DNA of 64,000 nt from the NCBI GenBank assembly GCA_965230535.1, contig OZ246009.1, positions 1,674,001 to 1,738,000 of the forward strand, written 5' to 3'. Positions 7,894 through 15,072 of the stretch are shown here, one piece after another. Position numbers and translations under genes: made by a program. Source of the DNA: JAUILH01 sp965230535 (lineage in GTDB: Bacteria > Bacteroidota > Bacteroidia > Flavobacteriales_D > JAUILH01). The notes beneath the pieces are model-generated. The model was not told the DNA's origin. It made no database searches and was given only the letters and a program-made list of their open reading frames with translations. How positions within the stretch are numbered: position 1 is the stretch's first letter; each line of letters begins with the position of its first letter.

Positions 7894-7953
7894 CATGCAG
7901 ACTAGAGAAATTTGCTTGGAAATTTTATCTGGATTTAAGTTGAAAGCACGGTG

Positions 7954-8631
7954 ATGAAGAACAGAGAAACATATGATGTTGAAGTCACATCTCAGGTAGC
8001 ACATGTTTTAGGACGGTTTGATGAGTGTCCTATAAAGCATGTAGATCTTAGAAAATTCTCAGAAGAACAGTCCGTACCACTGGATTTCATCGTTCAGATA
8101 ATCATTGCGTTTGGAGATACCCGCCATATTGATGCCACACAGTTTGAAGATTATTCTGTTGAGGTATTGGTGGACTATCTTCAAAAATCGCATGATTACT
8201 ACCGTAACCATTATATCCCTCAATTATATCAGGCCATAGATCGAATGGAAAATGGCTGGTTTGATGGCAGAAATCTAAAGGATATACTGGAAGATTTTGT
8301 CTCTTTTTATGTTGAGGATTTGGAAGCTCATTTTCATGAAGAAGAAAGAGGACTATTCCCATATGCGCTGGTATTGACAAAAGAAAAGCGGATCGGAAAT
8401 TATTCTCTGGATGAGTTTAAAAATCAGCACAATCATGCAGACGAAGAGTTGAATACCATCAGAGAGGTTTTCCTGAATTATGTGCCAAAGAAGAACTCAG
8501 ATATTTTAACTGAGGTTTTCAGTCTGTGCAAGGATTTTGAAATAGATATGCACGTGCATGGTTTCATTGAAGATCATGTCTTGTTACCACGATTACAGTT
8601 ATTAGAAAATGAACTCAAACAAGGAAAATGA
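7954..8631 (+). CDS. Hemerythrin-domain protein, RIC/YtfE-like
   Basis: About 225 residues. ATG 7954 is preferred to the GTG at 7951. The C-terminal two thirds form a hemerythrin-type four-helix bundle with the di-iron ligand pattern: YLQKSHDYYRNHYIP, AHFHEEERGLFPY, NQHNHADEELNTI and MHVHGFIEDHVLLPRL. These match the His and Glu ligand positions of RIC (YtfE/ScdA) proteins, which protect or rebuild iron-sulfur clusters after nitrosative or oxidative stress. The first 65 residues are helical and unassigned. Its stop overlaps the next start (ATGA), so it is translationally coupled to the small CxxC protein. Location in a heme locus suggests handling of released iron or redox sensing. Confidence 0.8.
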   Translation: MKNRETYDVEVTSQVAHVLGRFDECPIKHVDLRKFSEEQSVPLDFIVQIIIAFGDTRHIDATQFEDYSVEVLVDYLQKSHDYYRNHYIPQLYQAIDRMENGWFDGRNLKDILEDFVSFYVEDLEAHFHEEERGLFPYALVLTKEKRIGNYSLDEFKNQHNHADEELNTIREVFLNYVPKKNSDILTEVFSLCKDFEIDMHVHGFIEDHVLLPRLQLLENELKQGK

Positions 8632-8969
8632 GTGTACATCAAAATTTGGAAATACTGGCATCCAGGCCCATAGGCTATGTTGCTAAATGTCATGAATGTC
8701 AAAGCATTCAGGTGGTTATTGGAACCATTATCAGTGAAATGACCATTGCTGGATTTAAGAATCTATGCACATCATTCGACAAGTTGATTGAAGAATCTAA
8801 AAACAGATTGATGTCGTTTCCGGATGGTCTAAAACTCGTTCTGGGAACGGGAAGTGATCATATTCACATGTGCTTAAATCAGGAGCAGTTTGAGCAAACA
8901 CTTGTCATGCTTCATGAAGCACTTATTGAGTTATCACTAGAACAAGAGTTAAATGAATTATTGGCTTAG
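8628..8969 (+). CDS. Small CxxC protein, possibly DUF6686-like
   Basis: A 113-residue cytosolic protein whose start overlaps the hemerythrin stop by 4 bp and whose end overlaps the TonB receptor start by 17 bp. This strict overlap makes it part of the heme operon. It has one CHEC motif near residue 21, followed by a beta-rich stretch and a helix (GFKNLCTSFDKLI). The pattern resembles, from memory, the DUF6686 family of Bacteroidota, which often sits beside TonB receptors. That is a tentative match. The Cys pair and two His (SDHIHMC) could bind a metal or heme. Confidence 0.65.
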   Translation: MSVHQNLEILASRPIGYVAKCHECQSIQVVIGTIISEMTIAGFKNLCTSFDKLIEESKNRLMSFPDGLKLVLGTGSDHIHMCLNQEQFEQTLVMLHEALIELSLEQELNELLA

Positions 8970-11196
8970 CATTATATTGGCTTGCATAGTAGTACCTGCA
9001 AGTGCTCAAACCTCAATAGTGGTGATGGATAAAACCAATACTGCTCCGATTCCCAATTGTCGTGTAGAAATCACTTCAGTCAGTTCTCAAGAGAAAGAAG
9101 TTTTTGGAACGGATTCCTCCGGAAGTGTCTCAACATCTTTAAAAGGGAAAAGTTATGTCAGGGTGTCTTCATTTGGCTACCATTCATTTGAAGACACCCT
9201 CGAATTGAATCAAACAATAAAAATCTACCTGATACAGGATAAAAAGTCGCTGGAAGGTATGGTGGTTACCGGACAATACGGACCAAGTGATCCCGAAAAA
9301 TCTGTGCATACAGTGAGGGTGATCACAAAAGAACGGATGGACGCTATGGGAGCAGTGACATTGAGAGATGCTCTTACAAATGAAACCAACATGCGTTTGT
9401 CTCAGGATGGAGTATTGGGAAGTAGTGTTTCTATCCAGGGGATTAGCGGGGAGAACGTTAAAATTCTGATCGATGGCGTGCCAATCATTGGTCGTCTGGA
9501 CGGAAGTATCGACCTTACTCAGATTAACCTAAGCGACATTGAACGTATTGAAATTGTTGAAGGCCCTATGGCAGTTAACTATGGAACCAGTGCATTGGGA
9601 GGAACCATTAATCTGATAACAAAAAAATCTCAGAAGAGATCATGGGAACTTAGCGGGAATAGCTTCTATGAATCTGTTGGGCAGTATAATTGGGATACCC
9701 GAATTGGTTGGCAGAAAAAGAAACACCAGATAAGTTTTTCCGGAGGAAGAAACTATTTCGATGGGTGGAAAGAAGGAGATGCCATAGAAGTAATCCCGCA
9801 GGAAAAACTGGCTGATACCAACAGATACAAAACCTGGAATCCAAAAGAGCAGTATTTTGCACAGGTTCGTTATCAGGCAAAAATTGGTAGACAAATTATA
9901 TCCCCGTATTTTACATGGTTTGATGAAACTGTCTTTAATCGAGGATTTCCAAGGAAACCGCACTACGAATCGGCATTTGATGATGAGTATCGAACAGAAA
10001 GAGTCAATATCGGATTTCAAACTAATGGGGAGCTTGGAGAGTATCATTATTTGGAAATCATTGGGGCAAAAAACGCATTTACAAGACATAAAAATACTTG
10101 GACTAAGGATTTAACCACCTTAGATCAGGTTTTAACCAAAAACGCAGGAGATCAGGATACTTCAAAATTCAATTTATACATGTCCAGAGGTGTTTTGAGC
10201 AGAACCAAGGACAGTACCTGGATCAATTATCAGATCGGATATGATGTGAATTATGAAAGTGCATATGGTGAGAGAATCAGAGATAAGGAACAATACCTTG
10301 GCGACTTTGCATTATTTGGAAGCACGGAAATATCTATTGATAGCAACCGTTTTGTGCTAAAACCAGCTCTTAGAATAACCTATAATACTGATTACAAAGC
10401 TCCGTTAATTCCATCGTTTCACTTAAAATACGGACAAGATAAATGGACTTTTCGTGCCTCCTACGCACAAGGCTTTCGAGCGCCTTCGTTGAAGGAGTTG
10501 TATTTTTTGTTTAAAGACATAAACCATGATATCATTGGTAATCCTGATCTTACAGCAGAGAAATCTCACAATGTTCAGTTGAATGTCAAGTGGAAGAAAG
10601 GCCTGAAAAAGGGAGGCTTGAATATTCGCATAACCGGGTTTTATAACCAGATTTTTAACAGAATCACTTTGGGATTGACTTCCACACAGGGACAATACCA
10701 GTATTTCAATATAGCAGAGTATATTTCCAGAGGTGTTCAAACAGATGTTTCTTTAAATAAAGAAGCTTGGAACATCAACGTTGGAGGTACCTACAATGGA
10801 ATTTATAATTCAATTTCTGATTTGAGAGATGAGGTGGACAGATTTTCTCACTCACCAGAGATAAGAGTCAATGGAACGTATAGAATTAAGAAGATCAAAA
10901 CATCTATATCACTTTTCTATAAATATACAGGAAGAGTAGTTTCGTTTACGATAGACGAGAATGACAATGTGCGTACAGGAACACTTGAAGATTACCATAC
11001 TCTGGATGTGTCTGCATCAAAAAAGTTCTGGAAAGATCGATTAATCTGGACCATTGGGGGTAAGAATCTGTTTAATGTAACTGGCGTTACAACTAGTTCG
11101 GTGAACCAGGGAGCACACAGTGGGAATAGCAGCACCACTTTAACAGCATGGGGAACCAGTGTATTCACGTCACTAAAATTTAACCTGAACTTATGA
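8953..11196 (+). CDS. hmuR: TonB-dependent heme receptor, HmuR-like
   Basis: A 747-residue outer-membrane receptor. Signal peptide MNYWLSIILACIVVPASAQ; carboxypeptidase-regulatory-like domain about 20-95; plug domain about 105-225 (VVTGQYGPSDPEK..., ...YGTSALGGTINLITKK); then a 22-strand-type barrel. The heme-receptor signature is present: FRAP at 508-511 and NPDL at 530-533, with His525 between them, the position of the essential barrel His described for HemR/HmuR receptors. It probably takes heme passed by the HmuY-like proteins. The start lies inside the upstream small gene, and the stop overlaps the lipoprotein start (ATGA), so expression is coupled. The heme substrate is inferred from motifs and neighbours. 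Confidence 0.88.
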   Translation: MNYWLSIILACIVVPASAQTSIVVMDKTNTAPIPNCRVEITSVSSQEKEVFGTDSSGSVSTSLKGKSYVRVSSFGYHSFEDTLELNQTIKIYLIQDKKSLEGMVVTGQYGPSDPEKSVHTVRVITKERMDAMGAVTLRDALTNETNMRLSQDGVLGSSVSIQGISGENVKILIDGVPIIGRLDGSIDLTQINLSDIERIEIVEGPMAVNYGTSALGGTINLITKKSQKRSWELSGNSFYESVGQYNWDTRIGWQKKKHQISFSGGRNYFDGWKEGDAIEVIPQEKLADTNRYKTWNPKEQYFAQVRYQAKIGRQIISPYFTWFDETVFNRGFPRKPHYESAFDDEYRTERVNIGFQTNGELGEYHYLEIIGAKNAFTRHKNTWTKDLTTLDQVLTKNAGDQDTSKFNLYMSRGVLSRTKDSTWINYQIGYDVNYESAYGERIRDKEQYLGDFALFGSTEISIDSNRFVLKPALRITYNTDYKAPLIPSFHLKYGQDKWTFRASYAQGFRAPSLKELYFLFKDINHDIIGNPDLTAEKSHNVQLNVKWKKGLKKGGLNIRITGFYNQIFNRITLGLTSTQGQYQYFNIAEYISRGVQTDVSLNKEAWNINVGGTYNGIYNSISDLRDEVDRFSHSPEIRVNGTYRIKKIKTSISLFYKYTGRVVSFTIDENDNVRTGTLEDYHTLDVSASKKFWKDRLIWTIGGKNLFNVTGVTTSSVNQGAHSGNSSTTLTAWGTSVFTSLKFNLNL

Positions 11197-12146
11197 AAAT
11201 CACACTAATTATTATCATCCTCATCATCTTGTCTTCCTGTAAAAAGGATGAGCTCCCCATTCCAAAGACTGATAGGGGAGATGTACTTACCGCAGAAGTT
11301 GCTATGACTTCCAATTATAGGTATCAATTGTATTATGATCTTGAAACCAATTCAATTGTTGGACAGAATCTAAAAACAGACTGGGATTTAGGGTTTCAGT
11401 GTGGAAGCAGCGAATGGCAAATCACATTGAATGGAGCAAAATATATGGCTGTGTGGCGAACCGGGCAAACCAACTTCTCTTCCGTGACTGATACTTCCGG
11501 AGCGAATTGGAGATACGATAATGTAAGAGGTAAACTAGATTCAACGGCAATTGGAGATTGGCAAAGTAGTCCGCAAGTTTATATTATCAATAGAGGATAT
11601 AACTGGGCAGGATCACATCTTGGTTTTTTCAAAATGATGGTTCAAAGTGTGAATACAACAGAATATGAAATTAGAGTAGCAGAACTAAATGGGAATGGAG
11701 ATTTAACCCACACGCTTACCAAAAATGCCACTCGAAACAGAATGGGCTTCTCATTTGATGCTGGTCAAATTCTCATAGAACCACCAAAAACAGATTGGGA
11801 TTTATACTTCTCTCAGTATACCCATGTGTACGATAATGGAGATACGTATTTAGTGACAGGTGTGCTCCAAAATCCTTATCAAACAGTGATTGCTCAGGAT
11901 GAAACTCATGACTTCACGAGTATCTCTGACGGAGACTTGTCTTCTTTTGTTTTTAGTGACCATATCAATACAATTGGATTCGATTGGAAGGTGTACAGTT
12001 TTGCCATCAGTGCTTTCGAAATCAATTCTGACATCAATTACATCATAGAAACTTCAGATTCAAGATTTTTTAAACTCCATTTCATTGATTTCTATAACCA
12101 ATCTGGAGAAAAGGGGCATCCTACGTTTGAAATGCAGGAATTGTAA
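11193..12146 (+). CDS. hmuY: HmuY-like heme-binding lipoprotein
   Basis: A 317-residue lipoprotein (MKITLIIIILIILSSCKKDE, acylated Cys at residue 16). It shares with the protein at 6411 the repeated signatures TDWDLGFQ, TDWDLYFSQYTHVY, YLVTGVLQNPYQTV and IGFDWKVYSF, so the two are paralogues. This one lacks the T9SS tail and is held by a lipid anchor, the classical arrangement of HmuY with HmuR. The ATGA overlap with the receptor gene supports a physical receptor-lipoprotein complex. It ends one base before the palindrome array at 12147. Confidence 0.85.
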   Translation: MKITLIIIILIILSSCKKDELPIPKTDRGDVLTAEVAMTSNYRYQLYYDLETNSIVGQNLKTDWDLGFQCGSSEWQITLNGAKYMAVWRTGQTNFSSVTDTSGANWRYDNVRGKLDSTAIGDWQSSPQVYIINRGYNWAGSHLGFFKMMVQSVNTTEYEIRVAELNGNGDLTHTLTKNATRNRMGFSFDAGQILIEPPKTDWDLYFSQYTHVYDNGDTYLVTGVLQNPYQTVIAQDETHDFTSISDGDLSSFVFSDHINTIGFDWKVYSFAISAFEINSDINYIIETSDSRFFKLHFIDFYNQSGEKGHPTFEMQEL

Positions 12147-12227
12147 TACCACAATAATGGTATTGATTGAATTATTATATACCACGAACAGGGTATGTGA
12201 TTTTTAGAAAATACCGCGATTGTGGTA
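12147..12227. promoter_or_regulatory. Three NarL-type 16-bp palindromes ahead of the imelysin-like gene
   Basis: TACCACAATAATGGTA (12147-12162), TACCACGAACAGGGTA (12180-12195, identical to 6280-6295) and TACCGCGATTGTGGTA (12212-12227). Start-to-start spacings are 33 and 32 bp, about three helical turns, so all three would face the same side of the DNA. The outer two and the copy at 5558 are followed by TTGAT. The array abuts the Fur-like box at 12232. This is the densest array in the locus. Confidence 0.65.
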
Positions 12228-12231
12228 TTGA

Positions 12232-12248
12232 TTTAGAATGATTCTAAA
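12232..12248. promoter_or_regulatory. Perfect Fur-like palindrome before the imelysin-like gene
   Basis: TTTAGAATGATTCTAAA is a perfect 8-1-8 inverted repeat and the best of the three boxes. It lies 41 bp before the ATG at 12290, directly after a NarL-type palindrome. Iron-dependent repression is the likely role, inferred from shape and gene content. Confidence 0.7.
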
Positions 12249-12289
12249 TAGACTTTTGTAACGTGAAATTTATTACAGAAAACAACTAT

Positions 12290-13477
12290 ATGAAAACTAA
12301 GCAGATTTTAGGAATGGCGGCTCTTTTAGGAGTGTCTCTAAGTTCTTGTAAGAAAGAAGGATGTACAGATCCTAAGGCTAACAATTATAATGAAGAAGCC
12401 AGAAAGGATGATGGTTCTTGTACTTATGATCCGGTTATGACCGTACCGAGCACTTATGTATTTACAGATGATGCAGGAAACAATACAGTAAGCTTCACTG
12501 GTCAGCAGCAACGTTTAGACATGTTGTCAGAAATGACTACATATATGAAGACTGGTAACACTACCGGGACAACTTTAAGTGCTACTCAGTTGAAAAATAT
12601 GTATGCAAACAATGGCTTTACCTGGGTTGATGCCAACAGTTTGGGGATGACAGGATCTTCTAAGCAATTGGAAAACAAAACTGCTGGTGGAGACGGTACT
12701 ATCATCGCTATTTTCCAAGGGTATATGGATTCTTTGGCTAACGCAAGTACTGCCTCAGGTGCTGGTTCTGCCGGAACAGCTGGTGTAGTAACATCTAACA
12801 GTGGCACAAAGCAATATTTGTTTGATGCTCAGGGATACGAGTACACTCAGTTAATCGAAAAAGGTTTAATGGGAGCAGTGTTCTATTACAATATCTCAAG
12901 TCACTATTTATCTTCAGCTCAAATTGATGTAGACAATGCGTCTCCGGTTGATGCTGCCGGTGGTAAACACTATACTTTGATGGAGCATCACTGGGATGAA
13001 GCTTATGGATACTTCACTTCAGAAATTGACTACCCAACTAACGGAACAGACAGATTCTGGGGGAAATATGCTAACAGCAGAGAAAGCTTGTTAGGTTCTG
13101 CAACTAAGATTGCAACTGCCTTTAGAACAGGACGTGCAGCCATTTCTTTTGGTGACATGACAGAAAGAAATGCTCAAATCGCTATCATTAATACAGAAAT
13201 GGAAAGAATGATCGCCGGAACTGCAATTCACTATTTGAATGGTGCTGCCAGCGATATTACAGATGATGCTTTGAGAAATCACCAGTTATCTGAGGCTGTT
13301 GCCTTTATCGGAGGTTTGGCTTATGGTGCTAACCCAAGTATTACAACAACCCAAATCAACTCAATCTTAAGTACTATCGGAACAGATTTCTATAGTGTAA
13401 GTGCAAGTGATTTAACTTCAGCAAGAGACCAGTTAAGTACCATCTTCAATATGGACGATATCAAGACTGTTTTATAA
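12290..13477 (+). CDS. Imelysin-like (DUF4856) lipoprotein, iron-regulated
   Basis: A 395-residue lipoprotein starting at ATG 12290 (MKTKQILGMAALLGVSLSSCKK). An upstream in-frame GTG at 12263 would hide the signal peptide. After the acylated Cys comes a short two-Cys module, EGCTDPKANNYNEEARKDDG then SC, a motif common in exported proteins of this phylum. The rest is a DUF4856 domain of imelysin type, mostly helical (YVFTDDAGNNTVSFTGQQQR near its start, MEHHWDEAYGYF near the middle). Imelysin-like proteins are iron-regulated and may bind iron or heme at the outer membrane. Its own promoter carries three NarL-type sites and a Fur-like box. Confidence 0.8.
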   Translation: MKTKQILGMAALLGVSLSSCKKEGCTDPKANNYNEEARKDDGSCTYDPVMTVPSTYVFTDDAGNNTVSFTGQQQRLDMLSEMTTYMKTGNTTGTTLSATQLKNMYANNGFTWVDANSLGMTGSSKQLENKTAGGDGTIIAIFQGYMDSLANASTASGAGSAGTAGVVTSNSGTKQYLFDAQGYEYTQLIEKGLMGAVFYYNISSHYLSSAQIDVDNASPVDAAGGKHYTLMEHHWDEAYGYFTSEIDYPTNGTDRFWGKYANSRESLLGSATKIATAFRTGRAAISFGDMTERNAQIAIINTEMERMIAGTAIHYLNGAASDITDDALRNHQLSEAVAFIGGLAYGANPSITTTQINSILSTIGTDFYSVSASDLTSARDQLSTIFNMDDIKTVL

Positions 13478-13512
13478 TTTGACAATTACGGTTTAACCTA
13501 ATACAAACAGGT

Positions 13513-13590
13513 AAAAAAACTGGTACGTAATTTAAACTGGTGCGCGATTTAATCGCGCACCAGTTTAAATTTTATAGCGTACCGGTTTTT
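13513..13590. terminator. Giant two-tier palindromic terminator between convergent genes
   Basis: An inner perfect 21-bp stem (13529-13549 against 13551-13571, centre at 13550, core GGTGCGCGAT/ATCGCGCACC) is nested in an outer stem (AAAACTGGTACG at 13516-13527 against CGTACCGGTTTT at 13578-13589). A-rich left and T-rich right flanks let it terminate both the imelysin-like gene and the convergent lipoprotein gene. It is much longer than an ordinary terminator and resembles the hairpin at 14296. Confidence 0.75.
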
Positions 13591-13600
13591 TTGTTTTTGC

Positions 13601-14239
13601 TTATCTAGGTTCCGATAATTCATAGTTGAAAACCGCTCTTTGTCTGATAAGTGGTTTCCACGAATCCGTGAGCTCTTCAGGACCTACTTTATAAAATTTC
13701 CAGTCGTGATTAAGTGTGTCGCACGGCTCTGTCCTCACAAATAAACTGTCCTTAAAACAGGCCATAAATTCCTCTCTGTGCCAGGGACTGGTGTAAAACA
13801 AACTATCTCCTTTCCAGCTTGTCTTGAATTTGTAATGCTCGTCTTTACTGATCCATTTTAAAGGAGTAGCCAGAGTAGCGTTGTCAATTATCGGCATTGA
13901 TATGGTGAGGTATCTCCCATCATATCTGAAAGCGCCTGGCCAGGTGATACACAACAAGGATATACCCTTGCTTGTTGTGTGTTCCAATCCCGAATCCTCT
14001 GTTGGAATCATCCAATAACCAATGGCTTCCGGGCGAACTATTTTGGGAAGAATAAGTTCCGTTGTAGTTGTATCAACCTGATGAAAGATATTCGTATCCG
14101 GTTCATCAATAACCTGAGTGTCGGATTTCTTAGTGTGGATTATCTTGTCTTGATGGATGTCTTTATTCGAATTCTCATGAGAAGAATTACATCCAATTAG
14201 AATTGAGGCAAGAAGTAAAGTAGGTATTCGGGATGTCAT
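13601..14239 (-). CDS. Hypothetical lipoprotein
   Basis: About 212 residues from ATG 14239 (MTSRIPTLLLASILIGC), which places a lipobox (SILIGC) at residues 12-17. Upstream in-frame starts would add a 12-residue non-signal extension. After a polar, Ser/Asp/Lys-rich linker of about 45 residues, the remainder is beta-rich with several Trp (YWMIPTEDSG, CITWPGAFRYDGRYLTI, DHDWKFYKV). I do not recognise a family. It lies between two large palindromic terminators and is probably monocistronic. Confidence 0.6.
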   Translation of the reverse strand: MTSRIPTLLLASILIGCNSSHENSNKDIHQDKIIHTKKSDTQVIDEPDTNIFHQVDTTTTELILPKIVRPEAIGYWMIPTEDSGLEHTTSKGISLLCITWPGAFRYDGRYLTISMPIIDNATLATPLKWISKDEHYKFKTSWKGDSLFYTSPWHREEFMACFKDSLFVRTEPCDTLNHDWKFYKVGPEELTDSWKPLIRQRAVFNYELSEPR

Positions 14240-14295
14240 ATTCGCATAACATTTGAGCATCCTGAAAGTTACCAAAAAACAAAAAAGGGGAATTA

Positions 14296-14334
14296 GTAAA
14301 ACTAGTGCGCGTATAATACGCGTACTAGTTTTAC
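14296..14334. terminator. Long palindromic hairpin downstream of the YceI gene
   Basis: A 19-bp stem with one G-T mismatch (14296-14314 against 14316-14334, centre at 14315). Its core AAACTAGTGCGCG differs by one base from AAACTGGTGCGCG of the 13513-13590 element. It follows the minus-strand YceI gene (stop at 14368) and so serves as its terminator. Confidence 0.65.
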
Positions 14335-14367
14335 ACCAGCTTTAGTTCCGGCTTAGAAGTATTAAAA

Positions 14368-14883
14368 CTATTCAGCCGGAATGGTCATGGTGATATGAAC
14401 CATGGTTTTTTCCGGTTTTTTCTTACCAAATGATCCCAGTTTGTATTTGGCCGCGCTCACATCCAGCTTAGCTACAAAGGTGTTGTCTTTGTATGAAAAA
14501 GTAATGGTCTCTTCATGACTTTCTCCTGCCATTGTAACAGTTCCTGTCATCTTAAATCCATCATTCGTTTTTTCAATAGACTTGCTTTCAAATGTGATTT
14601 TTGGGTATTTCTCTGCATCAAAATAATCATCACTTTTAAGATGCTTGTCTCTCATTTTGTTGCCTGTACTCAAAGTGCTCACGTCAACAGATCCTTTTAT
14701 GGAAGAAGCTGTAAGATTAGAAGGATCAAACTTAATTTTGGCATCAAATCCACCAATAGTCCCATCGGTTTTCTGCATGTCAGCCAAAAACTCAACTTTA
14801 ACATCATCGGATTTAACGGTCATTGTCTGAGCTATGGAAACAGTTGCCAAAACAAGGGCCAGGGCTGTAAGAATACTTTTCAT
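14368..14883 (-). CDS. YceI-family periplasmic protein
   Basis: A 171-residue protein. A signal peptide (MKSILTALALVLATVSIAQ) is followed by a complete YceI lipocalin-like domain: VKVEFLADMQKTDGTIGGFD, then IKGSVDVSTLSTGNKMRDKHLKS, DDYFDAEKYPKITFESKSIE, TGTVTMAGESHEETI and the closing MVHITMTIPAE. YceI proteins bind polyisoprenoid or other long lipids in the periplasm, and some are induced by stress. Length is normal for the family. The gene stands alone, with its own hairpin terminator at 14296. Confidence 0.9.
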   Translation of the reverse strand: MKSILTALALVLATVSIAQTMTVKSDDVKVEFLADMQKTDGTIGGFDAKIKFDPSNLTASSIKGSVDVSTLSTGNKMRDKHLKSDDYFDAEKYPKITFESKSIEKTNDGFKMTGTVTMAGESHEETITFSYKDNTFVAKLDVSAAKYKLGSFGKKKPEKTMVHITMTIPAE

Positions 14884-15072
14884 TTGTTTAGATTAAATAG
14901 GTTTATATATAACGAAATTATACCAGATGAATCCTACGAAAATTAATCTAGGTTAATAAATGCAACATTGCTTTTAGATTGAGATCATTTATGTAGTATT
15001 CTGTTTCTACAGGTACCTCATGCTAAATTCATCATATCCGGTCATCTTAATTTAAGTATGTATTTTTAAAGT

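Noticed and set aside
14889..14903. TTTAGATTAAATAGG upstream of the YceI gene, resembling half of the Fur-like box
   Set aside because: Only the left arm fits. There is no inverted TCTAAA at the right distance.
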